Assembly: GCA_947500825.1 (NCBI GenBank) | Contig: CANMTR010000015.1 | Span: forward strand, 1 to 53,004 | Reading direction: 5' to 3' | Length of the DNA: 53,004 nt | Origin: an uncultured Paracoccaceae bacterium | Lineage (GTDB): Bacteria > Pseudomonadota > Alphaproteobacteria > Rhodobacterales > Rhodobacteraceae | Part shown: positions 17,657 to 26,222 of the stretch, piece after piece | Numbering within the stretch: position 1 is the stretch's first letter | How the letters are laid out: each line of letters begins with the position of its first letter | Notes under the pieces: generated by a model | Told to the model about the DNA's origin: nothing | What the model saw: only the letters and a program-made list of their open reading frames with translations | The model's database searches: none | Made by a program: the position numbers and the translations under genes

Positions 17657-19204
17657 TCAGCGCGCGGCGGCCTCGCCGGGCAGCGAGCACACCTCCCTCA
17701 GGCGCTCCGCCGACAGGTCGAGATGGCGGCCGTTCTCGATGCAGTCCGCCTGCGTCCAGCGCCCCTCGAGCGGGTCCTCGACCTCCGGTCCTGCGATCCT
17801 GAACGTGTCCCTGTAGGCCAGCGCCGTCGCGCCGCTCACGAATACTCCGACGGCGATCGCCGCCCCCAGCGCCGCCGGCAGGATCGCCCCGCCCGCCCGC
17901 GCGAGCCGCGGTGCCACCGCATAGACACCGATGGCGCCGAGGACCGCGATCGCGGGCCAGAGGTCGAACCGGTAGCGCAGGGTGACCGTGCCGTAGGACA
18001 GGGTCAGCACCGCCGCCGCGCCGGTGGCGGCAAGCACGCCGGCCATGTGCGGCGGCACGCCCCGCGCGAAGGGGGCGGCCGCGCACAGGGCCAGCCATCC
18101 CGTCCAGAGCCATGCCATCCCCATCCGCGGCCTCTCCACCCGGATGAAGCCCAGATCGGCGGTCGCCCCCCGATAGGCGGACATGATCGCGGCGGCGGGG
18201 GCGGCCAGGACCGACCGTTCCGGCATGTCGAAGGTATAGAGCCCGGCATTGGGCAGGATCCGCGACGGGTTGAACCGCCCGTGCTCGACGAAGGCCGAGG
18301 CGCGGGGGGAATCGGCCTCCTCGATCCCCCAGTAGACCGTCCCGTAGCGCAGGCTCGACTCCTCGTAGGAGCCGTGGACCTGCGCGACCGAGCCGAAGCG
18401 CAGCGCGTTCAGGCCGAGGTATCCCGTCCCCGCGGCGCCCAGGACCGCCATGGCCACCAGCGCGGGACCGATCGCGCGCCGGCCGTCGCCCCAAAGCGCC
18501 AGCCCCGCCGCGATCACCGCCCCGAGATAGAGCCCGACCGCCACGTTGGGCCGGGCATGCAGCGCTATGCCCGCGCACAGGGCGAGGCCGGCCAGCGTCC
18601 ATCCCCAGGCACGGCCCCGTGGCGCGCCCACCACCCATGTCAGCACGAACGCCCCCGCCATGGCATAGGCCACCGCGCTCGCCTCGTGATAGAGGGAGGG
18701 GGCCGCCGCCAGGAGGAGGCCGGGCGAGGCGAACCAGACCCCGGCCGCGAGCGCCGCCGCCCAAGCCGTGCGCCATCGCCCCCGGTCCGGCCAGGCGTCC
18801 CCGGCAAGCCGGATCAGGGCCGCGTGGTAGCAGGCGGTCCCCGCCACGGTCCAGATCCAGATCGACAGATAGGCCATCGAGATCTGCGGCAGCGGCAAGG
18901 CCCATCCCGCGAGGAACCGCGTCAGGAGCGGCGCCAGCCCGTGATAGAGGTATCCCGTCCCGTCCGGCGCGTAATGCCCCTCGTAGCGCAGGATGCGGGC
19001 CGGCACGTCCAGCCGCCCGTCCAGGATCGCCAGGTAATAGTAGTCGTAGATATCGACCCCGAACGGCTCCCGCGCGGCGAGGGGGGCGACCACCATCGCC
19101 AGCACGGCATAGGCCAGCGCCCCCAGCGCGGCGATCGCCAGGGACCAGCGCAACGCCCCGTCGGTCCGGGCGGCGCCTCCGGCCAAGACGTTACTCTGCA
19201 GCAC
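17657..19204 (-). CDS. GT-C-like polytopic membrane protein
   Basis: A 515-residue protein with roughly ten hydrophobic segments and a C-terminal soluble tail with two cysteines. The first large external loop carries acidic and aromatic residues (FGVDIYDYYYLAILDGR, YEGHYAPDG), as in GT-C glycosyltransferases that use polyprenyl-phosphate sugars, but no firm family match was recognised. The GTG at 19204 is chosen because AGGAGGG lies eight bases upstream; it overlaps the end of the GT2 gene by 14 bases. Coupled translation with a dolichol-phosphate-mannose-like GT2 supports a two-step system: GT2 charges a lipid carrier, this protein transfers the sugar. Confidence 0.65.
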   Translation of the reverse strand: MLQSNVLAGGAARTDGALRWSLAIAALGALAYAVLAMVVAPLAAREPFGVDIYDYYYLAILDGRLDVPARILRYEGHYAPDGTGYLYHGLAPLLTRFLAGWALPLPQISMAYLSIWIWTVAGTACYHAALIRLAGDAWPDRGRWRTAWAAALAAGVWFASPGLLLAAAPSLYHEASAVAYAMAGAFVLTWVVGAPRGRAWGWTLAGLALCAGIALHARPNVAVGLYLGAVIAAGLALWGDGRRAIGPALVAMAVLGAAGTGYLGLNALRFGSVAQVHGSYEESSLRYGTVYWGIEEADSPRASAFVEHGRFNPSRILPNAGLYTFDMPERSVLAAPAAAIMSAYRGATADLGFIRVERPRMGMAWLWTGWLALCAAAPFARGVPPHMAGVLAATGAAAVLTLSYGTVTLRYRFDLWPAIAVLGAIGVYAVAPRLARAGGAILPAALGAAIAVGVFVSGATALAYRDTFRIAGPEVEDPLEGRWTQADCIENGRHLDLSAERLREVCSLPGEAAAR

Positions 19205-20249
19205 CGGACCGGCCCTCCTGCTCGACGGGTCCCTCGACTCCGGCCCGGTCCATCCCGATCCGGTCCATCTCGAGCCGGTCGAGCCGCTGCTCTGACCGGC
19301 GGACATGGGTCAGGATGCTCTCCGTCAGCCGCCGGTTGGTCGAGATCGTGTCGCTCAGGAACGCAATGAGCGTGGTGATGTAGCCCGCGAGCAGGAACAC
19401 CCCGCCCAGGACCAGCGACTGGACGTGGCCCTCCCCCTGTCCGATCGCGTAGAGATAGAGGAAACGCACCACCGGCACGAGGCCGATCGCCACCATCGCC
19501 CCGCCCAGCACGAGGAACGCGCTGAGCGAGCGATAGAGCACGTAGCTGCGCAGGATCGAGATCGTCTGCTTGCGCAGGAACGACCCCATCGACTTGAACA
19601 GTCGCGAGGGCCGCAAGGTCGGGTTCGTCGCGACCGGCACCGACACGATCTTGAAGCCCTTCTGCCCGGCATGGATCAGGGTCTCGGTCGTGTAGCTGAA
19701 CGAGGTCATCACGTTGATGCTGAACGCCGCGTCGCGCGAATAGGCCCGGAACCCCGAGACCGCGTCGGCCACGTCCACGCCCGCCAGCCGGCGCACCACC
19801 CGGCTGCCCACCCGCTGCAGCATCCGCTTGAGCCGCGAGAACTCGGCGTTGTCCCCCGGCCGTCGGTCGCCGATCGCGATATCCGCCCGCCCTTCGAGGA
19901 CGGGCCGCACGAGGTCGGGTATGGAGGCGCCCGCATACTGGTTGTCGCCGTCGGTGTTCACGATCACCGTCGCACCCTGGGCCAGCGCGTGCTCGATCCC
20001 GGTCTGGAAGGTCCGCGCGAGGCCCCGGTTGTGCACGTTGATGATCACGTGATCGACGCCGAGCCGGCGCGCCACCTCCGACGTTCCGTCGGTCGAGCCG
20101 TCGTCGATCACGAGCGTCTCCACCACGTCCACGCCCGGAATGTGCCTGGGAATGTCGGCCAGGACCGCGGGCAGCGTCTCGGCCTCGTTGTAGCACGGGA
20201 TCTGGACGACGACCTTGATACGGGGCGTCGCGCGCAATGCATGGAGCAT
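19191..20249 (-). CDS. Family 2 glycosyltransferase (DPM/GtrB-like) with membrane anchor
   Basis: A 352-residue GT-A enzyme. It opens with VVVQIPCYNEAETLPAVL, has VIDDGSTDGTSEVARR, the metal-binding TDGDNQY, and VSGFRAYSRDAA, all standard for polyprenyl-phosphate hexose synthases. Two C-terminal membrane segments (about 240-315) resemble GtrB/DPM-type anchors, followed by a charged tail. The ATG at 20249 begins the conserved fold; an upstream in-frame extension to 20327 looks non-coding and there is no strong ribosome site at either. It probably transfers a sugar from a nucleotide donor to undecaprenyl phosphate for the downstream GT-C-like protein. Confidence 0.85.
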   Translation of the reverse strand: MLHALRATPRIKVVVQIPCYNEAETLPAVLADIPRHIPGVDVVETLVIDDGSTDGTSEVARRLGVDHVIINVHNRGLARTFQTGIEHALAQGATVIVNTDGDNQYAGASIPDLVRPVLEGRADIAIGDRRPGDNAEFSRLKRMLQRVGSRVVRRLAGVDVADAVSGFRAYSRDAAFSINVMTSFSYTTETLIHAGQKGFKIVSVPVATNPTLRPSRLFKSMGSFLRKQTISILRSYVLYRSLSAFLVLGGAMVAIGLVPVVRFLYLYAIGQGEGHVQSLVLGGVFLLAGYITTLIAFLSDTISTNRRLTESILTHVRRSEQRLDRLEMDRIGMDRAGVEGPVEQEGRSGAAE

Positions 20250-20568
20250 GGGAAAAAAAACACCCGTCTGCAAGATTCTTAAAATGACGATTTTGCACGA
20301 GCGCCGACGGCATCGGACTTCCCGCATTTATGGTAATAAAGGTTAACGGCGAAACCCAAGGCTGCATAGCCGCGCGCGCAAGAAAGACGCGGCGAAGGCG
20401 GAGTTCCGCCGCCGCGCCCCTGTCCCGGGGCAGGCGGCGGAAGCGGCCTGCACATCGCCTCCCACGCGTCGAGCCGGGCCTCCGCCAACGGGGATGGGCG
20501 GCGAAAGCGCCCCCGCGCGTCCCCCGACGGCGCCGTCCGAAATCGGCGCAGCCCCTGTCGGGGGGGCC
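20250..20568. other. Intergenic region upstream of the GT2 gene
   Basis: About 320 bases. The 100 bases next to the GT2 start are unusually AT-rich for this window (runs of A, TTTATGGTAATAAAGG on the plus strand) and probably hold the GT2 promoter. The remainder, toward the iolG end, is GC-rich with no supported frame. Confidence 0.4.
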
Positions 20569-21392
20569 TCACACCCCGGTCAGCTCGGGCGTGACCTCTA
20601 CCGGCCGGCCCCGGCGCAGCGACAGGGTCGCCGCCTCCGCAAGCGCCAGGGCGTTGATGCCGTCGCGGATGTCCGCCGGCACCGGCGCGCCGTCCACGCA
20701 GGCATCCACGAAGGCCGACCACTCGATCCCGTAGGCCCGGATGTAGCGCTTCAGGAAGAAGTCGAGCGGCCTCGCGGTGTCCACGTCGCCCGCCGCGCCG
20801 ATCTCGGGGTCCACCAGGCACGCGCCGTGGGCCATGACCGTGGCGGGCATCCCGAACAGGAACGCGCACATGTCGAAGTCGTGGATCGCCATGTCCCGGA
20901 ACAGCCCGCCCGACACGCCGATATAGCTCGCCGGCGGCGGCGCCGGGTCGAAGGAGGTCACCGACAGAAGCTCTCCCTGCCCGACCTCGCCCGCGTCGAG
21001 TGCCGCCTCGAGCGCGGCGAAGTTGGGGTCGAACCGGCGGTTGAACCCCATCATCACGGGCCTGTCGTGGGCCGCCGCGATCCGGCCCGTCTCGTGCGCG
21101 CGGGCGAGGTCCAGGTCCACGGGCTTCTCGCAGAAGATCGCCTTGCCCGCCCGCCCCGCTCGATCAGGTCGGCATGGGTGTCGGTGGAGGTGGCGATCCG
21201 GATCGCGTCGATCCCCGGATCGGCGAGGATGTCGTCGGGCGCGCGGGACTCGATGCCGTGCTCGCGGGCCAGCGCCCCGGCCGCTTCGGCCGAGATGTCG
21301 GTGACCGCGACCAGGTCACTGCGGCGTTCCGCCTGCATCGAGGCGGCATGGACCCGGCCGATGCGGCCGGCGCCGAAGAGGGCGACTTTCAT
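20569..21392 (-). pseudogene. iolG: myo-inositol 2-dehydrogenase, frameshifted and internally deleted
   Basis: The N-terminus MKVALFGAGRIGRVHAASM is an IolG Rossmann start behind a GGAG site, and TDTHADLIE follows in frame. Near 21150 the frame is lost inside a G/C run; the continuation AGKAIFCEKPVDLDLARA, MMGFNRRFDPNFAALEAAL and GGLFRDMAIHDFDMCAFLFG lies in another frame. After AGDVDTA the sequence jumps straight to PLDFFLKRYIRAYGIEW, removing about 57 residues of the substrate-binding domain present in family members of about 330 residues. The product would have been an NAD-dependent inositol dehydrogenase. It follows the second Gfo/Idh gene by 19 bases. Confidence 0.85.
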
Positions 21393-21411
21393 GGAGGTCT
21401 CCTGTATCCGG

Positions 21412-22527
21412 TCAGAGGGTGACGCGCCGGCCGCTCCCGGCGGCGGCGTCGATGGCATGGATCACCTCCTCGAAGGCGAGCGCGTCGGAAAAGGCGGGGT
21501 GCGCCTCCCGGTCCCCGGCGATGGCGCGCAGGAACGCGGCGACCTCGATGGTCTTGGGGTCGCCGAAGCCGAGCTGGTGGCCCGGCGCGGGACAGAACGC
21601 GCCATAGGGCGGATGCTCCGGCCCGGTCAGGACGGTGCGGAATCCCTGCACCCCCGCCGCGCCCTCGTTGATATAGAGGCGCAGCTCGTTGAGCCGCGCC
21701 CGGGAGAAGGTGATCATGCCGCGGGTGCCGTGCACCTCCCAGTCTAGGCGGTTCTTGCGCCCCCAGGCCGAGCGCGACGTGGCCAGCGAGCCCTGGGCGC
21801 CCGAGGCGAAGCGGACCAGCGCCGAGGCGATGTCCTCGTTCTCCACCGTGCCGCGGCCCGCCCCGTCGGCCAGGGGCCTGGTCTCGTGGGCGATCTGGGT
21901 GTCCGCGATCAGGCTCTCCACCGGGCCCATCAGAACCTGCGCCACCGACACCAGGTGGCGCCCCAGGTCGCCCAGGGCCCCCAGCCCGGCATCGGCGCGC
22001 CGCGCGCGCCGCGTCCAGGGCAGGTCGGGGTCGGCCTGGTAATCCTCGTCCACGGTGCCGCGGAAATGGATCGGGCGCCCGATCGTGCCGTCCGCGACCA
22101 GCCTGCGGGCATTGGAGATCGCGGGGTTGTGGATGTAGTTGTAGCCCACGATCGTGCGCACCCCCGCCGCGCGGGCGGCCTCGGCCATCTCGCGCGCGCC
22201 CTCTGCCGTCAGCGCCATGGGCTTCTCGCAATGGACGTGCTTGCCCGCGGCAAGGGCGGCCAGCGCCATCTCCCGGTGGAGCGCGTTGGGCGTGGTGATC
22301 GCCACGATGTCCACCGCCGGGTCCGCCGCCAGCTCCCGCCAGTCCTCGGTCGCGGCCTCGAACCCGAACTTCCCGGCCATCGTGCGCGCGCGGTCGAGCG
22401 GCGTCTCGCACAGCCGCGCCAGCCGCACGGGCGGCAGGTCCCCGAACACGGCCCCGGCGGCACGGTATGCCAGCGCATGCGCCTTCCCCATGAACCCCGT
22501 TCCGATTAGGCCCGGCCCGAGCGCCAT
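21412..22527 (-). CDS. Gfo/Idh/MocA-family oxidoreductase
   Basis: A 371-residue NAD(P)-dependent oxidoreductase, apparently full length. The dinucleotide site is GLIGTGFMGKAHALAY, CEKPMALTAEGA is the family catalytic-lysine motif (EKP), and GYNYIHNPAISNARRLV plus DLGRHLVSVAQ are conserved active-site regions. The ATG at 22527 has GAGGGG upstream. It opens a minus-strand pair with iolG and faces the rpiR gene across a region with an IolR-type box, so it probably acts on an inositol isomer or inosose. It is one of only two intact genes in this locus. Confidence 0.88.
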   Translation of the reverse strand: MALGPGLIGTGFMGKAHALAYRAAGAVFGDLPPVRLARLCETPLDRARTMAGKFGFEAATEDWRELAADPAVDIVAITTPNALHREMALAALAAGKHVHCEKPMALTAEGAREMAEAARAAGVRTIVGYNYIHNPAISNARRLVADGTIGRPIHFRGTVDEDYQADPDLPWTRRARRADAGLGALGDLGRHLVSVAQVLMGPVESLIADTQIAHETRPLADGAGRGTVENEDIASALVRFASGAQGSLATSRSAWGRKNRLDWEVHGTRGMITFSRARLNELRLYINEGAAGVQGFRTVLTGPEHPPYGAFCPAPGHQLGFGDPKTIEVAAFLRAIAGDREAHPAFSDALAFEEVIHAIDAAAGSGRRVTL

Positions 22528-22543
22528 GATCCCCTCCGCGTGT

Positions 22544-22557
22544 GGAACGTATATTCC
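22544..22557. promoter_or_regulatory. IolR-type operator, copy 1
   Basis: GGAACGTATATTCC fits the GGAA-N6-TTCC site described for RpiR-type IolR regulators of alphaproteobacterial inositol genes. It lies 17 bases upstream of the Gfo/Idh start and between it and the rpiR gene. Confidence 0.7.
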
Positions 22558-22605
22558 ATTTTTATGACGCGCGGTTAGGGTGGTCCTGGCAAGACGGAGC
22601 ACCCC

Positions 22606-23142
22606 ATGGCCGACGATCCCGGGCGCGCCCGGCCCGCGCCGGCCAGCCTGTCGGAGCTGCTCGACGAGCTGGACCGGCTGGTGGATGCCCTGCCCAGGCG
22701 GCTCAAGCAATGCGCCGAGACCACGCGCCAGAACCTCGGCCTCGTCGCCGTCTCCACCGTGTCGGACATGGCCGGGCTCTCGGGCGTGGCGCCCTCGGCC
22801 TATATGCGGTTCTGCCAGGCGCTGGGCTTCTCGGGCTATTCCGAGATGCAGGCCCTGTTCCGGGCGGAATACACCCAGTTGCGCCCCGATTACGGCGAGC
22901 GCCTGGCGCAGCTGCGGGCTGACGGCACGCCCACGACCAGCCGCCTGCTGGCCGACTTCTCCGAGGCCGGGCACGAATCGCTCGTCGAGCTGACCGCCGC
23001 CCTCTCCTCCGAGCGGCCCGAGGCGATGGCCTCCACGCTCGCGGGGGCCCGCGTCGTTCACCTCGTGGGGCTGCGGCGCGCCTATCCGGTGGTCTCCTAC
23101 ATGAGCTACGTCGCCGTGGGGGCCCTGAGACAGGACCGTTGA
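22606..23142 (+). pseudogene. iolR: RpiR-family inositol regulator, C-terminally truncated
   Basis: 178 residues instead of about 285. The N-terminal helix-turn-helix is intact: NLGLVAVSTVSDMAGLSGVA, YMRFCQALGFSGYSEMQALF. The SIS (sugar isomerase) domain begins ARVVHLVGLRRAYPVVSYMSY, then ends after VAVGALRQDR at a TGA. The remaining SIS sheet and ligand site are absent and not found in other frames. A protein with a DNA-binding domain and no effector domain could be a constitutive binder or simply dead. Assignment as IolR rests on its position in the iol locus and the GGAA-N6-TTCC boxes on both sides. Confidence 0.8.
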
Positions 23143-23167
23143 CAGGTTGTCCGAATCAGGTCTTTTC

Positions 23168-23181
23168 GGAATAAATATTCC
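23168..23181. promoter_or_regulatory. IolR-type operator, copy 2
   Basis: GGAATAAATATTCC is a perfect palindrome of the GGAA-N6-TTCC type, followed like copy 1 by ATTT. It lies 63 bases upstream of the permease remnant and would control the plus-strand iat/iol genes. Confidence 0.75.
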
Positions 23182-23243
23182 ATTTCGACCAGCGCCCGCC
23201 GCCCCGGCACGCCCATCGGGGCCACATTCCGGGAGGGACGACC

Positions 23244-23795
23244 ATGGCCGACACGGCACGGACGATAGAGGGCGAGCGCCTGAAGAAGGAGTGGTTCGGC
23301 GCGCGGCTCATGCGCCGCCCCGAGCTCGGCGCCATCGCCGGCGTCGTCCTGCCGGCCCTGGTGGCGACCTACGTCCTGCTGCGCACGCCCCAGGGCAACG
23401 GGATCTTCGCCAGCGGCGGCGACCGGGTCGCGGCGTCCAATTCCGGCGTCCCCGTCCGCAAGGTCAAGATCACCCTCTTCATGATGACCGCCATGTCCGG
23501 CGCGCTCGTGGCCATCATCACCGCCCTCGACGCGGGCTCCACCGACGCCCGGCGCGGCTTTCTCAAGGAGTTCGAGGCGATCATCGCCGCGGTCATCGGG
23601 GGGTGCCTGCTCACGGGGGGCTACGGCTCGGCCATCGGTGCGTTCTTCGGCGCCATTATCTTCGGCATGGTCACCATCGGGCTGACCTACACCGACTTCG
23701 ACCAGGACTGGTTCCAGGTGTTCCTGGGCGGGATGCTCCTGATCGCGGTCCTGTTCAACGACTTCATCCGCAAGCGCGTCACGGGGGAGCGGTAA
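23244..23795 (+). pseudogene. iatP: Inositol ABC transporter permease with internal deletion
   Basis: 183 codons; the family has about 340. The first 36 residues (MADTARTIEGERLKKE, RRPELGAIAGVVL) are a normal start with GGGAGGGACGACC upstream. They are joined in frame to the second half: TYVLLRTPQGNGIFASGGD, RVAASNSGVPVRKVKITLF, EFEAIIAAVIGGCLLTGGYG and the end DWFQVFLGGMLLIAVLFND. About 160 residues carrying the first five or so membrane helices are missing at roughly 23350-23362. The frame stays open but the channel cannot form. It directly precedes the ATPase gene. Confidence 0.85.
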
Positions 23796-23796
23796 G

Positions 23797-24558
23797 ATGG
23801 ACGATACCAGGTTCCACCACGGTGACGCCGCGACCGGCGCCGAGCCCATCGTGCGGATGCAGGAGATCGAGAAGCACTTCGGCAACATCATCGCGCTCGC
23901 CGGCGTCAGCTTCGACATCCACCCCGGCGAATGCCACTGCCTGCTGGGCGAGAACGGCGCGGGCAAGTCCACCTTCATCAAGACCATGTCCGGGGTGCAC
24001 AAGCCCACCAGGGGCCAGATCCTGGTCGACGGCAAGCCGATGTCCTTCGACAGCCCCCGCGAGGCGATGGAGGCGGGCATCGCCACCGTGTTCCAGGACC
24101 TCGCGATGATCCCGCTCATGTCGGTGACGCGCAACTTCTTCATGGGCCGCGAGCCCACCACCGGCCGCGGCCCCCTCGAGAGGATGGACATCACCACGAT
24201 GGGCGAGACGGTCGTGGCCCAGATGAGGGAGATGGGCATTAACCTGCGCGGGCCCGACCAGGCCGTGGGCACCCTCTCGGGCGGCGAGCGCCAGACCGTC
24301 GCCATCGCCCGCGCGGTCTGTTTCGGGGCCCGCGTCCTGATCCTCGACGAGCCCACCTCCGCGCTGGGCGTGCGCCAGACCTCAAACGTGCTGGCCACCG
24401 TGGACCGGGTCCGCAAGCAGGGGGTCGGCGTGAAGTTCATCAGCCACAACGTGCGCCATGCCCTGGCCGTGGGCGACCGCTTCACCGTCCTCGACCGCGG
24501 CAAGACCCCGGGGCACGGCGCGGCGCGGCGAGATCACGCCCGAGGAGCTGCAGGACAT
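23797..24558 (+). pseudogene. iatA: Inositol ABC transporter ATP-binding protein, 3'-truncated and fused to iolC
   Basis: Start ATG two bases after the permease stop. Walker A GENGAGKS, signature LSGGERQT, Walker B VLILDEPTSALG and the late SHNVRHALAVGDRFTVLDRG are intact, so the nucleotide-binding domain is almost complete. A one-base gain in a C run near 24508 shifts the frame: the proper continuation RGTARRGEITPEELQDM is read in the neighbouring frame. Immediately after that Met the sequence becomes the middle of IolC (GSFQKYIGGSPTN) at about 24558, so the last ATPase residues and the start of IolC have been lost together. The open frame continues into iolC. Confidence 0.85.
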
Positions 24559-26210
24559 GGGCAGCTTCCAAAAGTATATCGGCGGCTCGCCCACCAACTG
24601 GCCGCCGGCACCGCCCGCCTGGGCCTGCGCTCGGGCCTCGTCACCCGCGTGGGCGACGAGCACATGGGCCGCTTCATCCACGAGGAGCTGGTGCGCGAGG
24701 GCGTGGACGTGGCGGGCGTGGTCACCGACCCCGAGCGCCTCACCGCGCTCGTCCTCCTCGGCATCCGCGACGAGGACCGCTTTCCGCTGATCTTCTACCG
24801 CGAGGATTGCGCCGACATGGCGCTGGACGAAAACGACCTCGACCCCGCCCATATCACCCGCGCGCGCTGCGTCGTGGCCACCGGCACCCATCTCAGCCAC
24901 CCCCGCACCGAGGCCGCGGTCCTCAAGGCCCTGCGGATCGCCCGCGAGGGGGGCGCGCGCACCGCGCTCGACATCGACTGCCGCCCCAACCTGTGGGGCC
25001 TCGCCGGCCACGGCGCGGGGGAGGAGCGGTTCATCGCCTCCGACGCGCTCGCGGACAAGCTGCGATCCACCCTGCACCTGTTCGACCTGATCGTGGGCAC
25101 CGAGGAGGAGTTCCACATCGCCGGCGGCACCACCGACACGCTCGCCGCGCTCGCCGCCGTGCGCGCGGTCACCGACGCGACGCCGGTGTGCAAGCGCGGC
25201 GCCGCCGGGGCCGTGGCCTTCGAGGGCGCGATCCCCGCGCGCCTCGACGAGGGGCGCACGGGGCCGGGGTTCCCGATCGAGGTCTTCAACGTTCCGGGCG
25301 CGGGCGACGGCTTCATGAGCGGGCTGCTGAAGGGCTGGTTCGACGGCGAGGACTGGCCCCGCGCGCTCGGATACGGCAATGCCTGCGGCGCCTTCGCGGT
25401 CAGCCGCCACGGCTGCGCGCCCGCCTATCCCTCCCTGACCGAGCTCCACCGCTTCCTCGAACGCGGCGTGCGCGAGCCCGCGCTGCGCCACGACGCCGAG
25501 CTGGAGCGCCTCCACTGGGCCACGACCCGGCCGGGCGACTGGTCGACCATGCGCGTCTTCGCCTTCGACCACCGCCTCCAGATGGAGGAGATCCCGGGCG
25601 CCACGCCCGAGCGGATCGGCGCCTTCAAGTCCCTGTGCCTCGACGCCGCGCCGAAGGTGCAGGGCGGCGGCCCGGGCCACGGCATCCTGTGCGACGGCCG
25701 GCTGGGCCGCGCCGCGCTCCACCGCGCCGAGGGGCAGGGGCTCTGGATCGGCCGGCCCGCCGAGTGGCCCGGCTCCCGCCCGCTCGCGTTCGAGCCCGAG
25801 ATCGGCCCCGATTGCGGCGGTCTGGCGGAATGGCCCCGCGGCCAGGTGGTCAAGTGCCTGTGCTTTTGCCACCCCGACGAGGACGAGGCGATGCGCGCCG
25901 CGCAGGAGGCCGCCGTGACGCGCCTCTTCACGGCGGCGCGCCGCAACCGGCTGGAGTTCCTGCTGGAGGTGATCCCCTCCAAGGTCGGCCCGGTGACCAC
26001 GCCGCCACCGCCCGCGTGATCCGCCGCTTCCAGGAGATCGGCGTCTTCCCCGACTGGTGGAAGCTCGTATCGATGACCACCGACGCGGGCTGGCGCGCCG
26101 CCTGCGCCGCGATCGAGGACAACGACCCCCATACCCGCGGCATCATCGTCCTGGGCCTGGAGGCGTCCGAGGAGGCCCTGCGCGACAGCTTCGCCCAGGC
26201 CGCGCGATAG
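24559..26210 (+). pseudogene. iolC: 5-dehydro-2-deoxygluconokinase with DUF2090 domain, 5'-deleted and frameshifted
   Basis: The PfkB kinase part begins at the GSFQKYIGGSPTN segment, so roughly the first 45 residues are gone. One base is missing near 24598, which restores the frame opened by the earlier iatA shift: LGLRSGLVTRVGDEHMGRF, LTALVLLGIRDEDRFPLIFY and the catalytic VFNVPGAGDGFMSGLLKGW are then in frame. The C-terminal DUF2090 aldolase-like domain (MRVFAFDHRLQMEEI, VVKCLCFCHPDEDE) follows. Near 25998 one G is missing and the frame ends at 26019; the true end, [18 protein letters not shown] to [17 protein letters not shown], is in the next frame to 26210. Normal role: phosphorylation of 5-dehydro-2-deoxygluconate and, with DUF2090, aldol cleavage. 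Confidence 0.85.
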
Positions 26211-26222
26211 GAGGACGAGACG

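Noticed and set aside
22606-23142. A short, complete RpiR-like regulator without an SIS domain
   Set aside because: The frame ends inside the first strands of a recognisable SIS domain, which points to truncation rather than a compact natural form.
23797-26019. The 740-codon open frame as a genuine new bifunctional transporter ATPase/kinase
   Set aside because: The ATPase end and kinase start are both missing and the joining residues are read out of their natural frames. Neighbouring genes carry similar deletions, so decay explains it better than a designed fusion.
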